Shown here: in pieces, positions 1 through 9,551 of the stretch
Position numbering within the stretch: position 1 is the stretch's first letter
Layout of the letters: each line of letters opens with the position of its first letter
Origin: Streptomyces spiramyceticus
Lineage (GTDB): Bacteria; Actinomycetota; Actinomycetes; Streptomycetales; Streptomycetaceae
Direction: 5' to 3'
DNA length: 64,000 nucleotides
Assembly: GCF_028807635.1 (NCBI RefSeq)
Contig: NZ_JARBAX010000002.1
Coordinates: forward strand, 930,001-994,000
Translations under genes and position numbers: made by a program
The notes under the pieces: generated by a model
Told to the model about the DNA's origin: nothing
Database searches by the model: none
What the model saw: only the letters and a program-made list of their open reading frames with translations

Positions 1-1
1 G

Positions 2-1045
2 GGACTGGTGCTCAGCGCACCGCCGGACGTGGGCGCCGGCGTCCCTGGGGACGCCGGGATTGCCGGTTACGCCGGGGACCTGACACTGGGCCGACGGCTG
101 GCCCGGCTCAACGCGGGGCGGGCGCTGCCCGTGCCGGTGACGGTGCTGACGGGCGAGGACGACGCACTCGTCACAGGCCCGGAACCGGCCGCCTGGACGA
201 CGTACGCCCCTGCCGGACGCCGCCAACGCTCCTTCCCCGGCGGGCACTTCTACCTACTGGACCCCATCAACGGCGACGCTGTGGCCGCCGAGATCAGCGC
301 GGCCTTCCCCAGGAACGGAGCCACACCACCCGTGGAAGAGACCTTCCTCATCTGCCTGCCCTTCGCCGGAGCGGGGGCTTCGTTCTTCACGCCGTGGCAG
401 GACCTGGCACCCGAGGGCCTGCGCATCCTCCCCGTGCAGCTTCCCGGCCGCGAGCAGCGCTTCGTCGAGCCCCCGCACACCGACGCCACCGCGGCGGTGG
501 ACGAGGCGTACGCCCTGACGACCGCTCAGCTCGGCGAAGGCGCCCGGGTGGCCGTGTTCGGCCACAGCCTGGGGGCGGTGCTGGCATATGAACTCGCGCA
601 CCGGCTCGAAGCGACGCCCGGCGTGCGTCTCGACGGTCTGGTCGTCAGCGGCTCGCCGGGCCCGTGGACCCGCCGCGCCGACCATGCGAACGACCTGCCC
701 GACGACGAGTTCGTGGCCCGGGTCCGTACCTTCGCGGGCTACTCCCACGTGGCACTGGAGGACCCCGAGATGCGAGCGCTGCTGCTGCCGACGCTCCGTG
801 CCGACGTACGGATGCACGAGACGTACGTTCCCACCTCGGACCGCCCGCTCTCGGCTCCCATTACCTCGGTCCGGGGCCGCGACGACGAACTGGTCAGCGC
901 TGTGGAGGCCGCGCAGTGGGCGTGGGCGACCACCGGCAGGCTCACGACGGCCGAACTCGACGGCGGACACATGTACGTGACCGAGCGGGCGGAAGCTCTG
1001 CTGCGGCTGGCAGCGGGCGAACTCCGCACGGCCCGGGCACGATGA
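2..1045 (+). CDS. Tandem type II thioesterase (5' end outside window)
   Basis: Alpha/beta-hydrolase thioesterase of the kind that hydrolyses stalled or mis-primed acyl/aminoacyl groups from carrier proteins in NRPS/PKS pathways. The visible frame holds two thioesterase units. Roughly the first 100 residues are the C-terminal half of one (a GEDD acid region, then a GGHFYLLD catalytic-His motif). A complete second unit follows, with FAGAGASFF near residue 115, the GHSLGA nucleophile elbow near 185, GRDDELV and GGHMYVT. The frame is open to base 2, so the missing half of the first unit probably lies upstream; the GTG at 8 is only the first start codon visible. The stop overlaps the next gene's ATG (ATGA), so the two are probably translationally coupled. 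The fold call is safe; the tandem arrangement needs upstream sequence. Confidence 0.85.
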   Translation, partial: GLVLSAPPDVGAGVPGDAGIAGYAGDLTLGRRLARLNAGRALPVPVTVLTGEDDALVTGPEPAAWTTYAPAGRRQRSFPGGHFYLLDPINGDAVAAEISAAFPRNGATPPVEETFLICLPFAGAGASFFTPWQDLAPEGLRILPVQLPGREQRFVEPPHTDATAAVDEAYALTTAQLGEGARVAVFGHSLGAVLAYELAHRLEATPGVRLDGLVVSGSPGPWTRRADHANDLPDDEFVARVRTFAGYSHVALEDPEMRALLLPTLRADVRMHETYVPTSDRPLSAPITSVRGRDDELVSAVEAAQWAWATTGRLTTAELDGGHMYVTERAEALLRLAAGELRTARAR

Positions 1046-1881
1046 CGTCGATGGGGACGCGGCTGTCCGGCAAGACCGCGCTCATCACGGGAGCGGCGAG
1101 GGGACTGGGCCGCGCCTGCGCGGTCGCCTTCGCCCGTGAGGGCGCGGACCTGATGCTGGTCGACGTGGCCGGGGACCTGCCGGGCGTCCCCTACCCGCTC
1201 GGTTCCGCGAGCCAGCTCGCGTACACCGCCGACCTCTGCCGGGACGAAGGCGCAGCCGTGCTCACGCGTCCCGTCGATGTGCGCGACCTGGGGCAGGTGG
1301 AGGCCGCGGTGGCCGACACGGTCGCCCGCTTCGGATGCGTCGACGTACTCGTCAACAATGCGGGAATCGCGGCCCCTTCGGGCAAGGCCGCACACGAGAT
1401 CGAAGAGCACGAATGGCAGCTCATGCTGGACGTCGACCTCTCCGGTGCCTGGCGGACGATCCGGGCGGTGGGCGGCCTGATGGCGGCCCAGGGCTCGGGC
1501 AGCATCATCAACATCGCCTCGACCGCTGGCCTCGTGGGCTACCGCCACTTCGCGGGTTACGTGGCGGCGAAGCACGGACTGGTCGGCCTGACCAAGGCCG
1601 TCGCGCTGGACTACGCTCCGCGCAAGGTCCGCGTCAACGCGCTGTGCCCGGGCTCCGTACGGGACGAACTGCAAGTCGAGGGCCGGATGCTCTCCGAGAT
1701 CGCCCGGTCCCTGGACGTACCGGTCGACGAGCACGAGGAGACGTTCGTCCAGGCCCAGCCGATGAATGCCCTGATCGAGCCCGAGGACGTCGCCGGGGCG
1801 GCCGTCTGGCTGGCGTCGGACGAGTCCCGGCAAGTGACCGGAAGCGTGCTCACCGTAGACGGCGGCTTCACCGCCCGCTGA
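1042..1881 (+). CDS. SDR family oxidoreductase (mycofactocin-coupled type)
   Basis: NAD(P)-dependent short-chain dehydrogenase of 279 aa. It shows the TGAARGLG dinucleotide-binding motif near residue 16, NNAG near 105, a catalytic Ser near 160 and YVAAK (Tyr/Lys) near 173, and ends in the usual VTGSVLTVDGGF tail. Between strand 2 and the DVRD motif there is an extra stretch of about 25 residues (GVPYPLG...YTADLC). Such an insertion is characteristic of the SDR branch associated with mycofactocin, whose members hold NAD tightly. The ATG at 1042 overlaps the thioesterase stop, and the NRPS gene begins 18 bp downstream, so it probably tailors the same product. The substrate cannot be read from sequence. 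Confidence 0.88.
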   Translation: MTSMGTRLSGKTALITGAARGLGRACAVAFAREGADLMLVDVAGDLPGVPYPLGSASQLAYTADLCRDEGAAVLTRPVDVRDLGQVEAAVADTVARFGCVDVLVNNAGIAAPSGKAAHEIEEHEWQLMLDVDLSGAWRTIRAVGGLMAAQGSGSIINIASTAGLVGYRHFAGYVAAKHGLVGLTKAVALDYAPRKVRVNALCPGSVRDELQVEGRMLSEIARSLDVPVDEHEETFVQAQPMNALIEPEDVAGAAVWLASDESRQVTGSVLTVDGGFTAR

Positions 1882-1898
1882 CCCCCGGAGAACCCCCA

Positions 1899-4895
1899 GT
1901 GCCACACATCCCTGCCCCGGCCGCCCTCTCCCGGATCGTCCCGGCGGACTGCCCGCCGTCGGCCCACTGCCACGCCCTGTCCGTACGCCTGCCCGACGGT
2001 GGTGACGCCGACGGTTTCGGCCGGGCCCTGGACGCCGCTGTCCGGCTGTGGTGGCCCGAAGCGGCGGAGCGGTGGCCGGTGCTGTGGCGGGAGACGGTCC
2101 GTGCGGTGGCGTCCAGTGACGCGGCTGAACGGCGGCTGTACGCCGAGACGCACCGCCCGGTGAGCATCGCTTCGGGACTGATGCTGCGTGCCGTGCTGCT
2201 GGAGTACGCCGACGGGCCCGCCGACCTGGTCCTGACCGCCCACCGGCAGCGCCTTGACGCCCGCTCGCTGGCCGGGGTCGCGGACGTGGTGCTGGGGCGG
2301 GTGCCGGCCGGGGAGTTCCATGTGGCTCAGGGAGCCCCGGCCGACACCTCGCCGGTGCGGTCCGGACCCGGCGGCCGGATCGAGTGGGCGGGGACGGGCG
2401 TGGTGGTGAGTACGGCACTTGACGGTACGTCCAATGATCCGCTGGCGTGTGTGGTCGCTGCTGCGGCTTTGGTGGCGGGGCGGTACGAGGGGCGGGCGGC
2501 GACGGAGGTCGGCGTACTGGCGGCGGGGGCGGACCGGTCCGGGGAGACTCTTGGTGCGTTTGACGAGGCGTGGGTCCAGGCTGTCGACCTCTCTGAGGGG
2601 TGCACGGCGGGACAGCTGCTGGACGCGGTCCGGGCGGCGTGGCCAGGCTCGTACGAGGGGGGCCGCCCTGTCGTCGGCGTGTTGGGCGACGGGGGCCTCA
2701 GTGGGGGAACTGCGCCGCAGGCAACCCGCACCCCCACCCCCGATGCCCCGCACCACCTCCCCTGCCAAACTGCCCCCTTTCCCCTCACACTGACCCTCCG
2801 CACCACCACCAGCCCCGACGGCGGCCTCGCCCTCGACCTGCACCATCAGCTCCGACACGTCGACGACGCCACCGCGCGTGCCTTCGTCCGCCACGTGGCC
2901 CGCGCCTACCAGCAGTTGACCGCATCCCCCGACCAACCCGTCGCCGACATCGCCCTGCTCGACGCCGCCGAAGCTGAAACCCGGCTCGCCCTCGGCCGCC
3001 CCGCACGCGACCCGCACCCGCGCCGCCCGCGCCCCCGCCGCATCGACGCCCTCTTCGACGAACAGGCAGACCTGCGCCCCACCGCGACCGCCCTCACCCA
3101 CGACGGCCGCACCCTGACCTACGCGCACCTTCGCGAACGGGCGGAGCTCCGTGCCGCCGGGCTGCGCGCCGCCGGGGTGCGGGCGGGGGAGCGGGTCGGT
3201 ATCTGCCTGGAGCGGTCCGCCGACCTCGTGGTGGTCATGCTCGCGGTACTGAAGGCCGATGCGGTGTACGTACCGCTGGACCCGGCGCACCCACCGGCCC
3301 GGCTGACGTACACCGCACAGGACGCGGGCCTGCGCCTGATCGTGACGGACCTCGACGCCTTCCCCCGCGACGACACGGACGTCCGCACCCTCAGCCCCGC
3401 AGACCTGGCCGTCGCAGGCACGGAAGCCATGGCGGCCACGCAAGCCAAGGCAGCCCGCACCCACCCCGCCCGCGCCCCGCAGGAAGCCGCGTACGTCATC
3501 TACACCTCGGGCTCCACCGGCCGCCCCAAGGGCGTCGTCGTGCCGCACGCCAACGTGGCCGCGCTGTTGGACGCCACCCGCGACGACTTCGGCCTCGGCG
3601 CCGACGACACCTGGACGCTCTTCCACTCCAGCGCGTTCGACTTCTCCGTCTGGGAAATCTGGGGCGCACTGCTGACCGGCGCGAGGCTGGTCGTAGTGGA
3701 CTACTGGGTGTCCCGGTCACCCGCCGAGTTCCGCGAACTGCTCATGCGCGAACGCGTGACAGTGCTCAACCAGACCCCCTCGGCATTCGGCCAGCTCATG
3801 GAGGCCGACCGGCCCCACCGGCCCGAACTGCCGCTGCGGCTCGTCGTCTTCGGCGGCGAGCCGCTCGACACGCGCCCGCTGCTCGGCTGGTTCGACCGCT
3901 ACCCGGAGAACCGGTGCCGGCTGGTGAACATGTTCGGCATCACCGAGACCACCGTCCACGTCACGGCGCAGACGGTGACCCGCCGCGAGGCGATGGCCGG
4001 TTCACGCTCCGTGGGCCGTCCGCTGCCCGGCTGGTACCTGTACGTGCTCGACGCGCAGGGCAGGCCCGTGCCGACCGGAACGGCGGGCGAGATCTGGGTC
4101 GGCGGCGCGGGCGTCGCACTGGAGTACCTGGGGCGCCCGGAGCTGACCGCCGAACGCTTCGTGCCCGATCCCTACCGGCAGGAGGGCCGCGTCTACCGCA
4201 GCGGCGACCTCGGCAGACTCCGCCCCGACGGCACCCTGGAACATCTCGGGCGGCTCGACAGCCAGGTCAAGATACGCGGCTTCCGGATCGAACTGGACGA
4301 GATCCGCAGCGTCCTCCTCGACGACCCGGCGGTCACCTCCGCCGCCGTAGTGCTCGGCGGCGATGCGCTGAAGGACGCGGCGGGCGTACGAATCGACGCG
4401 TACGTGGTGCTGCTCGAAGGGCAGTTCGCCGAAGCGGCCGCGGCCGCGGTACGGCGGCGAGCCGCGAAACTGCTGCCCGACTACATGGTGCCGACGACGG
4501 TGACGCCTCTGCCCGCGCTCCCGCTCACAGCGAACGGGAAGCTGGACGTACGCGAACTTCCCGAGCCGAAGCCCGAGCCCCAGCCCGAGGCCCAGCCCCA
4601 GCCCGAGGACGAACCCGCGCCCGCGCCCGCGTCCACCGTCCAGGCCAGCAATCCCCTGGCCGAGGTCTGGGAATCCGTACTCGGCGTACCCGTCGGCCCC
4701 GACGACAACTTCTTCGACCTGGGCGGCAACTCGCTCTACGCCGTCCGAGTAGCCGCAGCACTCCGGGAACGCGGGCTGCCGCCCGTCTCGCTCCGCCAGC
4801 TGTATACAACCCCGACCGTCCGTGAGTTGACGGTAGCTCAGACTTCCGGAACCCTCCCCGGAGCCCATGATTCCGGGGCTGTGGCGGGCCATTGA
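1899..4895 (+). CDS. NRPS module C*-A(Thr)-PCP
   Basis: Single-module nonribosomal peptide synthetase, 998 aa from the GTG at 1899 (GGAG 9 bp upstream). Residues 1-375 form a short condensation-like domain whose HHxxxDG site is degraded (the matching region reads AHRQRLDA), so peptide-bond formation is doubtful. The adenylation domain (about 380-890) is intact: YTSGSTGRPKG near 535, FDFSVWEIWG near 579, NMFGITETTVH near 676 and LTANGKLD near 875. The pocket residues I read are D-F-W-N-V-G-M-V-H-K, the threonine code apart from a conservative I-to-V change. After a Pro/Glu-rich linker comes a carrier domain with GGNS (Ser about 941). There is no thioesterase domain, so release must occur in trans. 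A repeat-like DNA segment lies in frame at 2701-2731. Confidence 0.9.
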   Translation: MPHIPAPAALSRIVPADCPPSAHCHALSVRLPDGGDADGFGRALDAAVRLWWPEAAERWPVLWRETVRAVASSDAAERRLYAETHRPVSIASGLMLRAVLLEYADGPADLVLTAHRQRLDARSLAGVADVVLGRVPAGEFHVAQGAPADTSPVRSGPGGRIEWAGTGVVVSTALDGTSNDPLACVVAAAALVAGRYEGRAATEVGVLAAGADRSGETLGAFDEAWVQAVDLSEGCTAGQLLDAVRAAWPGSYEGGRPVVGVLGDGGLSGGTAPQATRTPTPDAPHHLPCQTAPFPLTLTLRTTTSPDGGLALDLHHQLRHVDDATARAFVRHVARAYQQLTASPDQPVADIALLDAAEAETRLALGRPARDPHPRRPRPRRIDALFDEQADLRPTATALTHDGRTLTYAHLRERAELRAAGLRAAGVRAGERVGICLERSADLVVVMLAVLKADAVYVPLDPAHPPARLTYTAQDAGLRLIVTDLDAFPRDDTDVRTLSPADLAVAGTEAMAATQAKAARTHPARAPQEAAYVIYTSGSTGRPKGVVVPHANVAALLDATRDDFGLGADDTWTLFHSSAFDFSVWEIWGALLTGARLVVVDYWVSRSPAEFRELLMRERVTVLNQTPSAFGQLMEADRPHRPELPLRLVVFGGEPLDTRPLLGWFDRYPENRCRLVNMFGITETTVHVTAQTVTRREAMAGSRSVGRPLPGWYLYVLDAQGRPVPTGTAGEIWVGGAGVALEYLGRPELTAERFVPDPYRQEGRVYRSGDLGRLRPDGTLEHLGRLDSQVKIRGFRIELDEIRSVLLDDPAVTSAAVVLGGDALKDAAGVRIDAYVVLLEGQFAEAAAAAVRRRAAKLLPDYMVPTTVTPLPALPLTANGKLDVRELPEPKPEPQPEAQPQPEDEPAPAPASTVQASNPLAEVWESVLGVPVGPDDNFFDLGGNSLYAVRVAAALRERGLPPVSLRQLYTTPTVRELTVAQTSGTLPGAHDSGAVAGH
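2701..2731 (-). repeat. Intergenic-type Streptomyces repeat inside the NRPS frame
   Basis: Read on the minus strand this stretch is GTGCGGGTTGCCTGCGGCGC followed by AGTTCCCC. The same motif of about 28 bp occurs at 12165-12192 and 57956-57983, both in non-coding DNA just after genes, the latter as half of a terminator hairpin. In the NRPS it encodes about residues 268-278 (GGTAPQATRTP), between the two halves of the degenerate condensation domain, in a stretch of low complexity. Confidence 0.7.
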
Positions 4896-5004
4896 CGATC
4901 TACGCCCCTACCAGCCCGTCACCCGTCCAGGACCAAAGTGCGCGGATCGATTCCGTCGGCGGTCCCACCGGGCTACGCTCGAGATCCGCCACCGTTGGGG
5001 AGGG

Positions 5005-7679
5005 ATGATGGTGCCCCGTCAGGAGCACCCGGTCACCGTCCCGCTGCTGGAACGCGAGACGGAACTCGCCGCCGCCGCGCACGCCGTAGAAGCGTTGTGC
5101 GCCGACACACCCGGCGGTGGGGTTCTCGTCTACAGCGGCGAGGCCGGACTGGGCAAGACAGCAATGTTGTCCGAGGTACGCCGTATGGCCGCCGGACGCT
5201 GCACCGTATGGTCCGCACGAGGTGGCGAGACCGTCACATCCGTGCCCTTCCATGTCGTACGACAACTGCTGCAACCCGCGCTCACACTGCCCGGCACCGT
5301 AGACACCCGTGGCCTGCTCGGCGACGGCTACGAGATCATCGGCCCCGCCCTCGGCGTGGCGCCGCCGGACGGGCAGGCCGACCCGCAGGGCGTCCGTGAC
5401 GGCCTGGACACTCTCGTCGTACGACTGGCGGCGGCGTACCGTCCGCTCGTCCTGATCGTGGACGACGCGCACTGGTGCGACCTGGAGACCCTCGGCTGGC
5501 TGGCCTCGTTCGTCCAGCGGAGCGAGCTTCCCGTCCTCGTCGTCATGGCGTACCGCACCGAGGAACCCGTCGGCGACACAGCGGAGTTCATCCGCGTGAT
5601 CGAGGCGGCAGCGCGCGAGTGCGTTTCAATGCGGGCGCTCACCCCCGCCGCCGCGGCCGGGCTCGTACGGGCCGAGCTCGGCGAGCACGCCGACGATCCG
5701 TTCTGCCGCGAGGTGTGGGCGGTCACCGGCGGCAATCTGTACGAGACCGTGGAACTCATCGCCAAGTGCGCGACGAGGGCTTGGACCCCGTCGAGTGCTC
5801 CGCGGGCGCTCTGCGCGCCCTCGGCGCGTCGGCGCGCGGCACCGGGCTGATCAACAGGCTCGAAAGGCTCGGCACCGTGACCACCCGGTTCGCCTGGGCG
5901 GCCGCGATCCTGGGCACCGAGATCTCCCTGGACCTCGCCGCATCGCTCGCCGTCCTCGGGCGTGCCGAGGCCGCCGACTGTGCCGAACGGCTGCGCGCGG
6001 CCCGCATCCTCGAAGGGACGGACCCGATGGAGTTCGTCCACCCGCTCATCGCGGGCGGCGTCTACCGCGCCATCCCGTCCGCGATGCGCACCGCCATGCA
6101 CGGAAGGGCCGCCTGGGCGGTCACCCGGGCGGGCCGGGGCGCGGCAGCCGCCGCCAGGCACCTCCTCGAAGTCCACCCGGACGACGATCCCGAACTGGTC
6201 GCACAGCTGCGTGCCGCGGCCGCCGAGCATCTCGCGGTGGGAGCACCGGACGCCGCGAGGCGCTGCCTGGAGCGTGCCCTCCAGGAGCCGCCGCTGCCCG
6301 AGCACCACGCCCAGGTCCTGTACGAACTGGGCTGCGCCACGCTGTTGACCTCACCCGCCACCACGGCCGGCCACCTGCGGGCCGCCCTCGACATGCCGGG
6401 GCTCGACGCCGGCCAGCGCGTGGACGTGGTGTTCCGGCTGTCCCAGGCCCTCACCCACAACAACCAGACACGGGAAGCCGCGCAGGTCGTGGCCGCCGAG
6501 GTGGCAAGGACCGCACCGGGGCCCGCCAGGATGCGGCTCCAGGCCGTGCACTTCCTGTGGGAGGGAGTGCAGGCGGCCGAGGACGACGGGCCCGCCCGCT
6601 CCCGCCGCCTCGCCGCGATGACCGAAGGACTCACGGGCCGTGACAACACGGAACGGGTCCTGCTGATACTGAGGGCCTTCGACGGCACGGCACGTGGCGA
6701 GAACGCGGAAGAGATCGTCCAGATCTGCGACCGCGCCCTGCAGGACGGCCAGCTCGCGACCGGACTCGGCTGGACCAACACCGTGTGGGGCTTCGAGCCC
6801 CCGTCCCTCCTCGGACTCTCCTACGCCTTCGCGGACCGGCTCGACCAGGCCGAAAGACTCTTCGACGAGGCGCTGCACGACTTCGAGCTCTCCGGCTGGA
6901 GCGGCGGCCACCTCGCCTTCGCCCACGTCAGCGTCGGCTATCTCCAGCGCAGGCGCGGCAACCTCGCGGAGGCCGAGATGTATCTGCGCGAGAGCCTGCG
7001 CCTCGCCGAGCGCGTCGGGAACGGCCTGCCGATGCACTGGGACGCCGCGTGCATGCTCATCGACACACTGCTCGCCAGGGGCAGGATCGACGCCGCCCAG
7101 GAGGCCGCCGATCGCTATGCGTTCGCCCCTCCGTACCCGTCCTCGATGGTGATCCCCGACGCGCAGTGCGTACGCGGAAGGCTGCTGCTCGCCCAGGGCC
7201 GCACCAAGGAAGCCGTCGCCGAACTCGAAGCAGCGGGCGATGCGTTGACCGCTCGCGGCCGTCACAACGGGATCATGGCCCCATGGGCGAGCGACCTCGC
7301 CCGTGCGGTGGCCGCCGAGGAACCCGAGCGTGCGGCTGCCCTCGCCGCCTACGTCCGTGACCGCGCCGAGCGCTTCGGCACGGACACGGCCATCGGCGAG
7401 TCACTGCGCTGCGAGGCGGCACTGGCGGAGGGCGAGCGTGCGGTGGAACTGCTGTCCAAGGCGGTCGCGTTCCTCGAAGCGTCCCCGTGCGCGTACGAGC
7501 ATGCGCTGGCCCGGGTCGAGTACGGCATCGCGGCCGGGTCCGCCGGGGAAGTGACCCGGGGCCTGGCGCTCGCGGAGTCGTGCAGCGCGGACGGCCTGGT
7601 GGCACGGGCGAAGCAGGCACTGCGGTCCCTCGAACCGGACCGGAATGCCCGCCCCGCCCGAGGGGCCCACAGCTACTGA
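5005..7679 (+). pseudogene. LuxR/LAL-type ATPase regulator, frameshifted and lacking its HTH
   Basis: Resembles the large ATP-binding LuxR (LAL) regulators common in natural-product loci. The first part starts at ATG 5005 behind GGGGAGGG and carries a Walker A (GEAGLGKTA) and Walker B (LVLIVDDAH). Around 5764-5767 the frame breaks: NLYETVELIAK is followed by out-of-frame sequence, and adding one G after AAG at 5766 restores VRDEGLDPVE and a long helical TPR-like region to 7679. The protein ends at GAHSY, where this family would normally continue into a C-terminal LuxR helix-turn-helix; none is present. So it has two lesions: a 1-base deletion (possibly a sequencing error in a short G run) and loss of the DNA-binding domain. 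Its 3' end overlaps the convergent SGNH gene by 7 bp. Confidence 0.82.
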
Positions 7680-8941
7680 TGCCTTGAGCAGCGCAGGCTC
7701 TTCAGATCGACGGTGTCGCTCATCGTCCGCATCCCCGCGTCATTGGGGTGGAGATGGTCTCCGCTGTTGTACGCCGGAAGGATCCGGGACGGTGCGGCCG
7801 GGTCCCTGACCGCTTTGTCGAAGTCGACCACCGCGTCGAAGGCGCCGCTGTCGCGGATGAAGGCATTGACCTCCTGGCGCACGGCTTCCCCGCCCGGCGT
7901 CCATTCCCGCCAGCCTTCGTACGGCATGACGGTCGCGCCGACCACGCATACGCCGGCTGCGTGCGACCTGGCGATGAGCTGCCGGTAGCCGGCGATCACC
8001 TCGGCGGCGGTGGGCGCGGGGACGCCCTTGATGTCGTTGACCCCTTCGAGCAGGACCATGGTGCGCACGCCCCGCTGGGACAGGACGTCCCGGTCGAGCC
8101 GCTTGAGCGCGCTCTCGCCCGACCCGTCCTTGAGGACCTTGTTGCCGGAGATCCCCTCGTTCGCGACGCCCTTGATGCGCGAGCCGGGATCGGCGTCCAG
8201 CCTGCGGGCGAGGAAGTCCGGCCAGCGGCGGTTGGTGTCCCGGGTCGAGATGGCTCCGTCGGTGATGGAGTCGCCGAGCGTGGCCACGGCGCCGGTGCCG
8301 CGCCGGGCGCCGACCGTCACCGCGTCGAGGTAGAACCAGGAGGTGATCCGCTGGGTGTAGGGCGTGGCGGAGTCGCCGGAGGCGTGGTCGCCGACGGGGG
8401 CGATGTACGACGTCTGGAGGGCCATCTTGTGCCCGGTCGCGACGCCGCCGGCGCTGCGTACGTACAGACTGACGGCGAGATCGGACTGTGGCGGCAGCGT
8501 CCCGGGCAGCTGGTCGCTGTAGACGGATCCGCCGGGCGGGACGGTGACCGAGGGCGACCCGCCGAAGGACAGCGGGCGGTTGGTGCCGGGCACCAGGGAG
8601 GCGCCCGAGGAGCGGAGTCCGGCGAAGGCGCGGCCGAATGTCACCGGCTGGTCGCCGAAGGCGTTGGAGAGCCGGATCCGCATCCCGGTGCCGCCCGCGC
8701 TGGTGCGCACGACGAGCCGGTACGTACGATCCGGGAAGGCGCCGGCGGTGGTCAGCCGGTCGGTGCTGGCGGCCCAGGTGACGACGGGGGTGGTGCCCCG
8801 GGCGGCGGATGCGGGGGATGCGCCGGACTCGGTCGTCCGGTCGGCGGCGGACGTGGGGCCGGCGGCGAGGACTGTCCCGATGGCGAGGACGGCGGCGGTC
8901 ATGGTGTGCACGGCGCGGCTGCGTAACTTGGGTCTGTTCAT
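7673..8941 (-). CDS. Secreted SGNH/GDSL hydrolase
   Basis: Extracellular esterase/lipase-type enzyme, 422 aa. It has a basic N-terminus and hydrophobic core ending near ...GPTSAA (Sec signal). SGNH blocks are clear: GDSITDG near residue 221 (nucleophile Ser), an Asn block at GVNDI near 298, and DHLHPND near 395 (catalytic Asp/His). About 190 residues precede block I, forming the beta-rich N-terminal domain seen in many actinomycete members. The ATG at 8941 follows GGGAGAGGA. Substrate unknown; polysaccharide acetyl or lipid esters are the usual targets. Confidence 0.88.
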   Translation of the reverse strand: MNRPKLRSRAVHTMTAAVLAIGTVLAAGPTSAADRTTESGASPASAARGTTPVVTWAASTDRLTTAGAFPDRTYRLVVRTSAGGTGMRIRLSNAFGDQPVTFGRAFAGLRSSGASLVPGTNRPLSFGGSPSVTVPPGGSVYSDQLPGTLPPQSDLAVSLYVRSAGGVATGHKMALQTSYIAPVGDHASGDSATPYTQRITSWFYLDAVTVGARRGTGAVATLGDSITDGAISTRDTNRRWPDFLARRLDADPGSRIKGVANEGISGNKVLKDGSGESALKRLDRDVLSQRGVRTMVLLEGVNDIKGVPAPTAAEVIAGYRQLIARSHAAGVCVVGATVMPYEGWREWTPGGEAVRQEVNAFIRDSGAFDAVVDFDKAVRDPAAPSRILPAYNSGDHLHPNDAGMRTMSDTVDLKSLRCSRHQ

Positions 8942-8975
8942 GGCGCGGAGATTCCTCTCCCGGGCAGCATGGACA

Positions 8976-8989
8976 TGCCAGAACTGGCA
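8976..8989. promoter_or_regulatory. Short inverted repeat upstream of the SGNH hydrolase
   Basis: TGCCAGAACTGGCA: two 6-bp arms around AA, 35-48 bp upstream of the SGNH start codon. It could be an operator or part of a leader hairpin; no regulator can be assigned. Confidence 0.3.
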
Positions 8990-9117
8990 CTGAGGGAATT
9001 GACTCCCGGTACGGCATGTGTTGTCCAGAGCGCCCCAACCGAAACTACGCCTTCCGGGTGGTCGGACGGCGGTGGTCGGAGGCCTGTGGTCAGGGGCCGG
9101 TCGTCAGAGGCCGGTGG

Positions 9118-9543
9118 TCACGGCAGCTGTTGCGGCGGCGCAGACGCGGCCGACCAGGCGGGCGCGGTCCCGGCCACGCGGCACGCCATCAGGTAGAGCG
9201 GAATCGGCGGCGTGTACGGCGCGCTGCCGTCCGGCCAGTGGATCAGGCGCGGACGTGTCGCCGGTACGTACGCCCCGGCGACGTATCGCGCGGGCTGCGG
9301 CCAGGTCAGTCCGAGGTCCGACCCTGACGGCACGATCCACCACCACCAGTCGGCGTCGGCGAACACACAGCCCGGCCGCGACAGGTGTGCCATGAGCCGG
9401 AATCCGTGCCGCGCGGGCAGTCCCACCGCGTCGCAGCCGAGCGGGGCGGACAGCTCGGGCGGTACGGGCAGGAGCACCCGGCCGCCGGTCCTGCCGGCGC
9501 CGCGGCGGGCGCGGGAGAGGCGACCGGCCGGCAGGCTGGTCAC
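9118..9543 (-). CDS. Conserved hypothetical protein of the WhiJ-like locus
   Basis: About 141 aa, last gene of a two-gene minus-strand unit. I chose GTG 9543 (GAGG 6 bp upstream); GTG 9546 or an upstream TTG overlapping the previous stop are alternatives. No named domain recognised. It is rich in Trp, Pro and Arg, with a central region of conserved appearance (GFRLMAHLSRPGCVFADADWWW, then WPQPARYVAGAYV and LIHWPDGSAPYTPPIPLYL). No membrane segment or signal is evident. Coupling to the RsbW-like ATPase suggests a shared regulatory role, but no function is claimed. Confidence 0.65.
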   Translation of the reverse strand: MTSLPAGRLSRARRGAGRTGGRVLLPVPPELSAPLGCDAVGLPARHGFRLMAHLSRPGCVFADADWWWWIVPSGSDLGLTWPQPARYVAGAYVPATRPRLIHWPDGSAPYTPPIPLYLMACRVAGTAPAWSAASAPPQQLP

Positions 9544-9551
9544 CACGGACC

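Noticed and set aside
739..2418. A 559-codon minus-strand frame
   Set aside because: Runs antisense through the thioesterase, SDR and NRPS genes; no motif or ribosome site, typical high-GC shadow.
3914..4825. Alternative plus-strand frame inside the adenylation domain
   Set aside because: Arg/Pro-rich out-of-frame translation of the NRPS gene; the real frame carries all adenylation core motifs.
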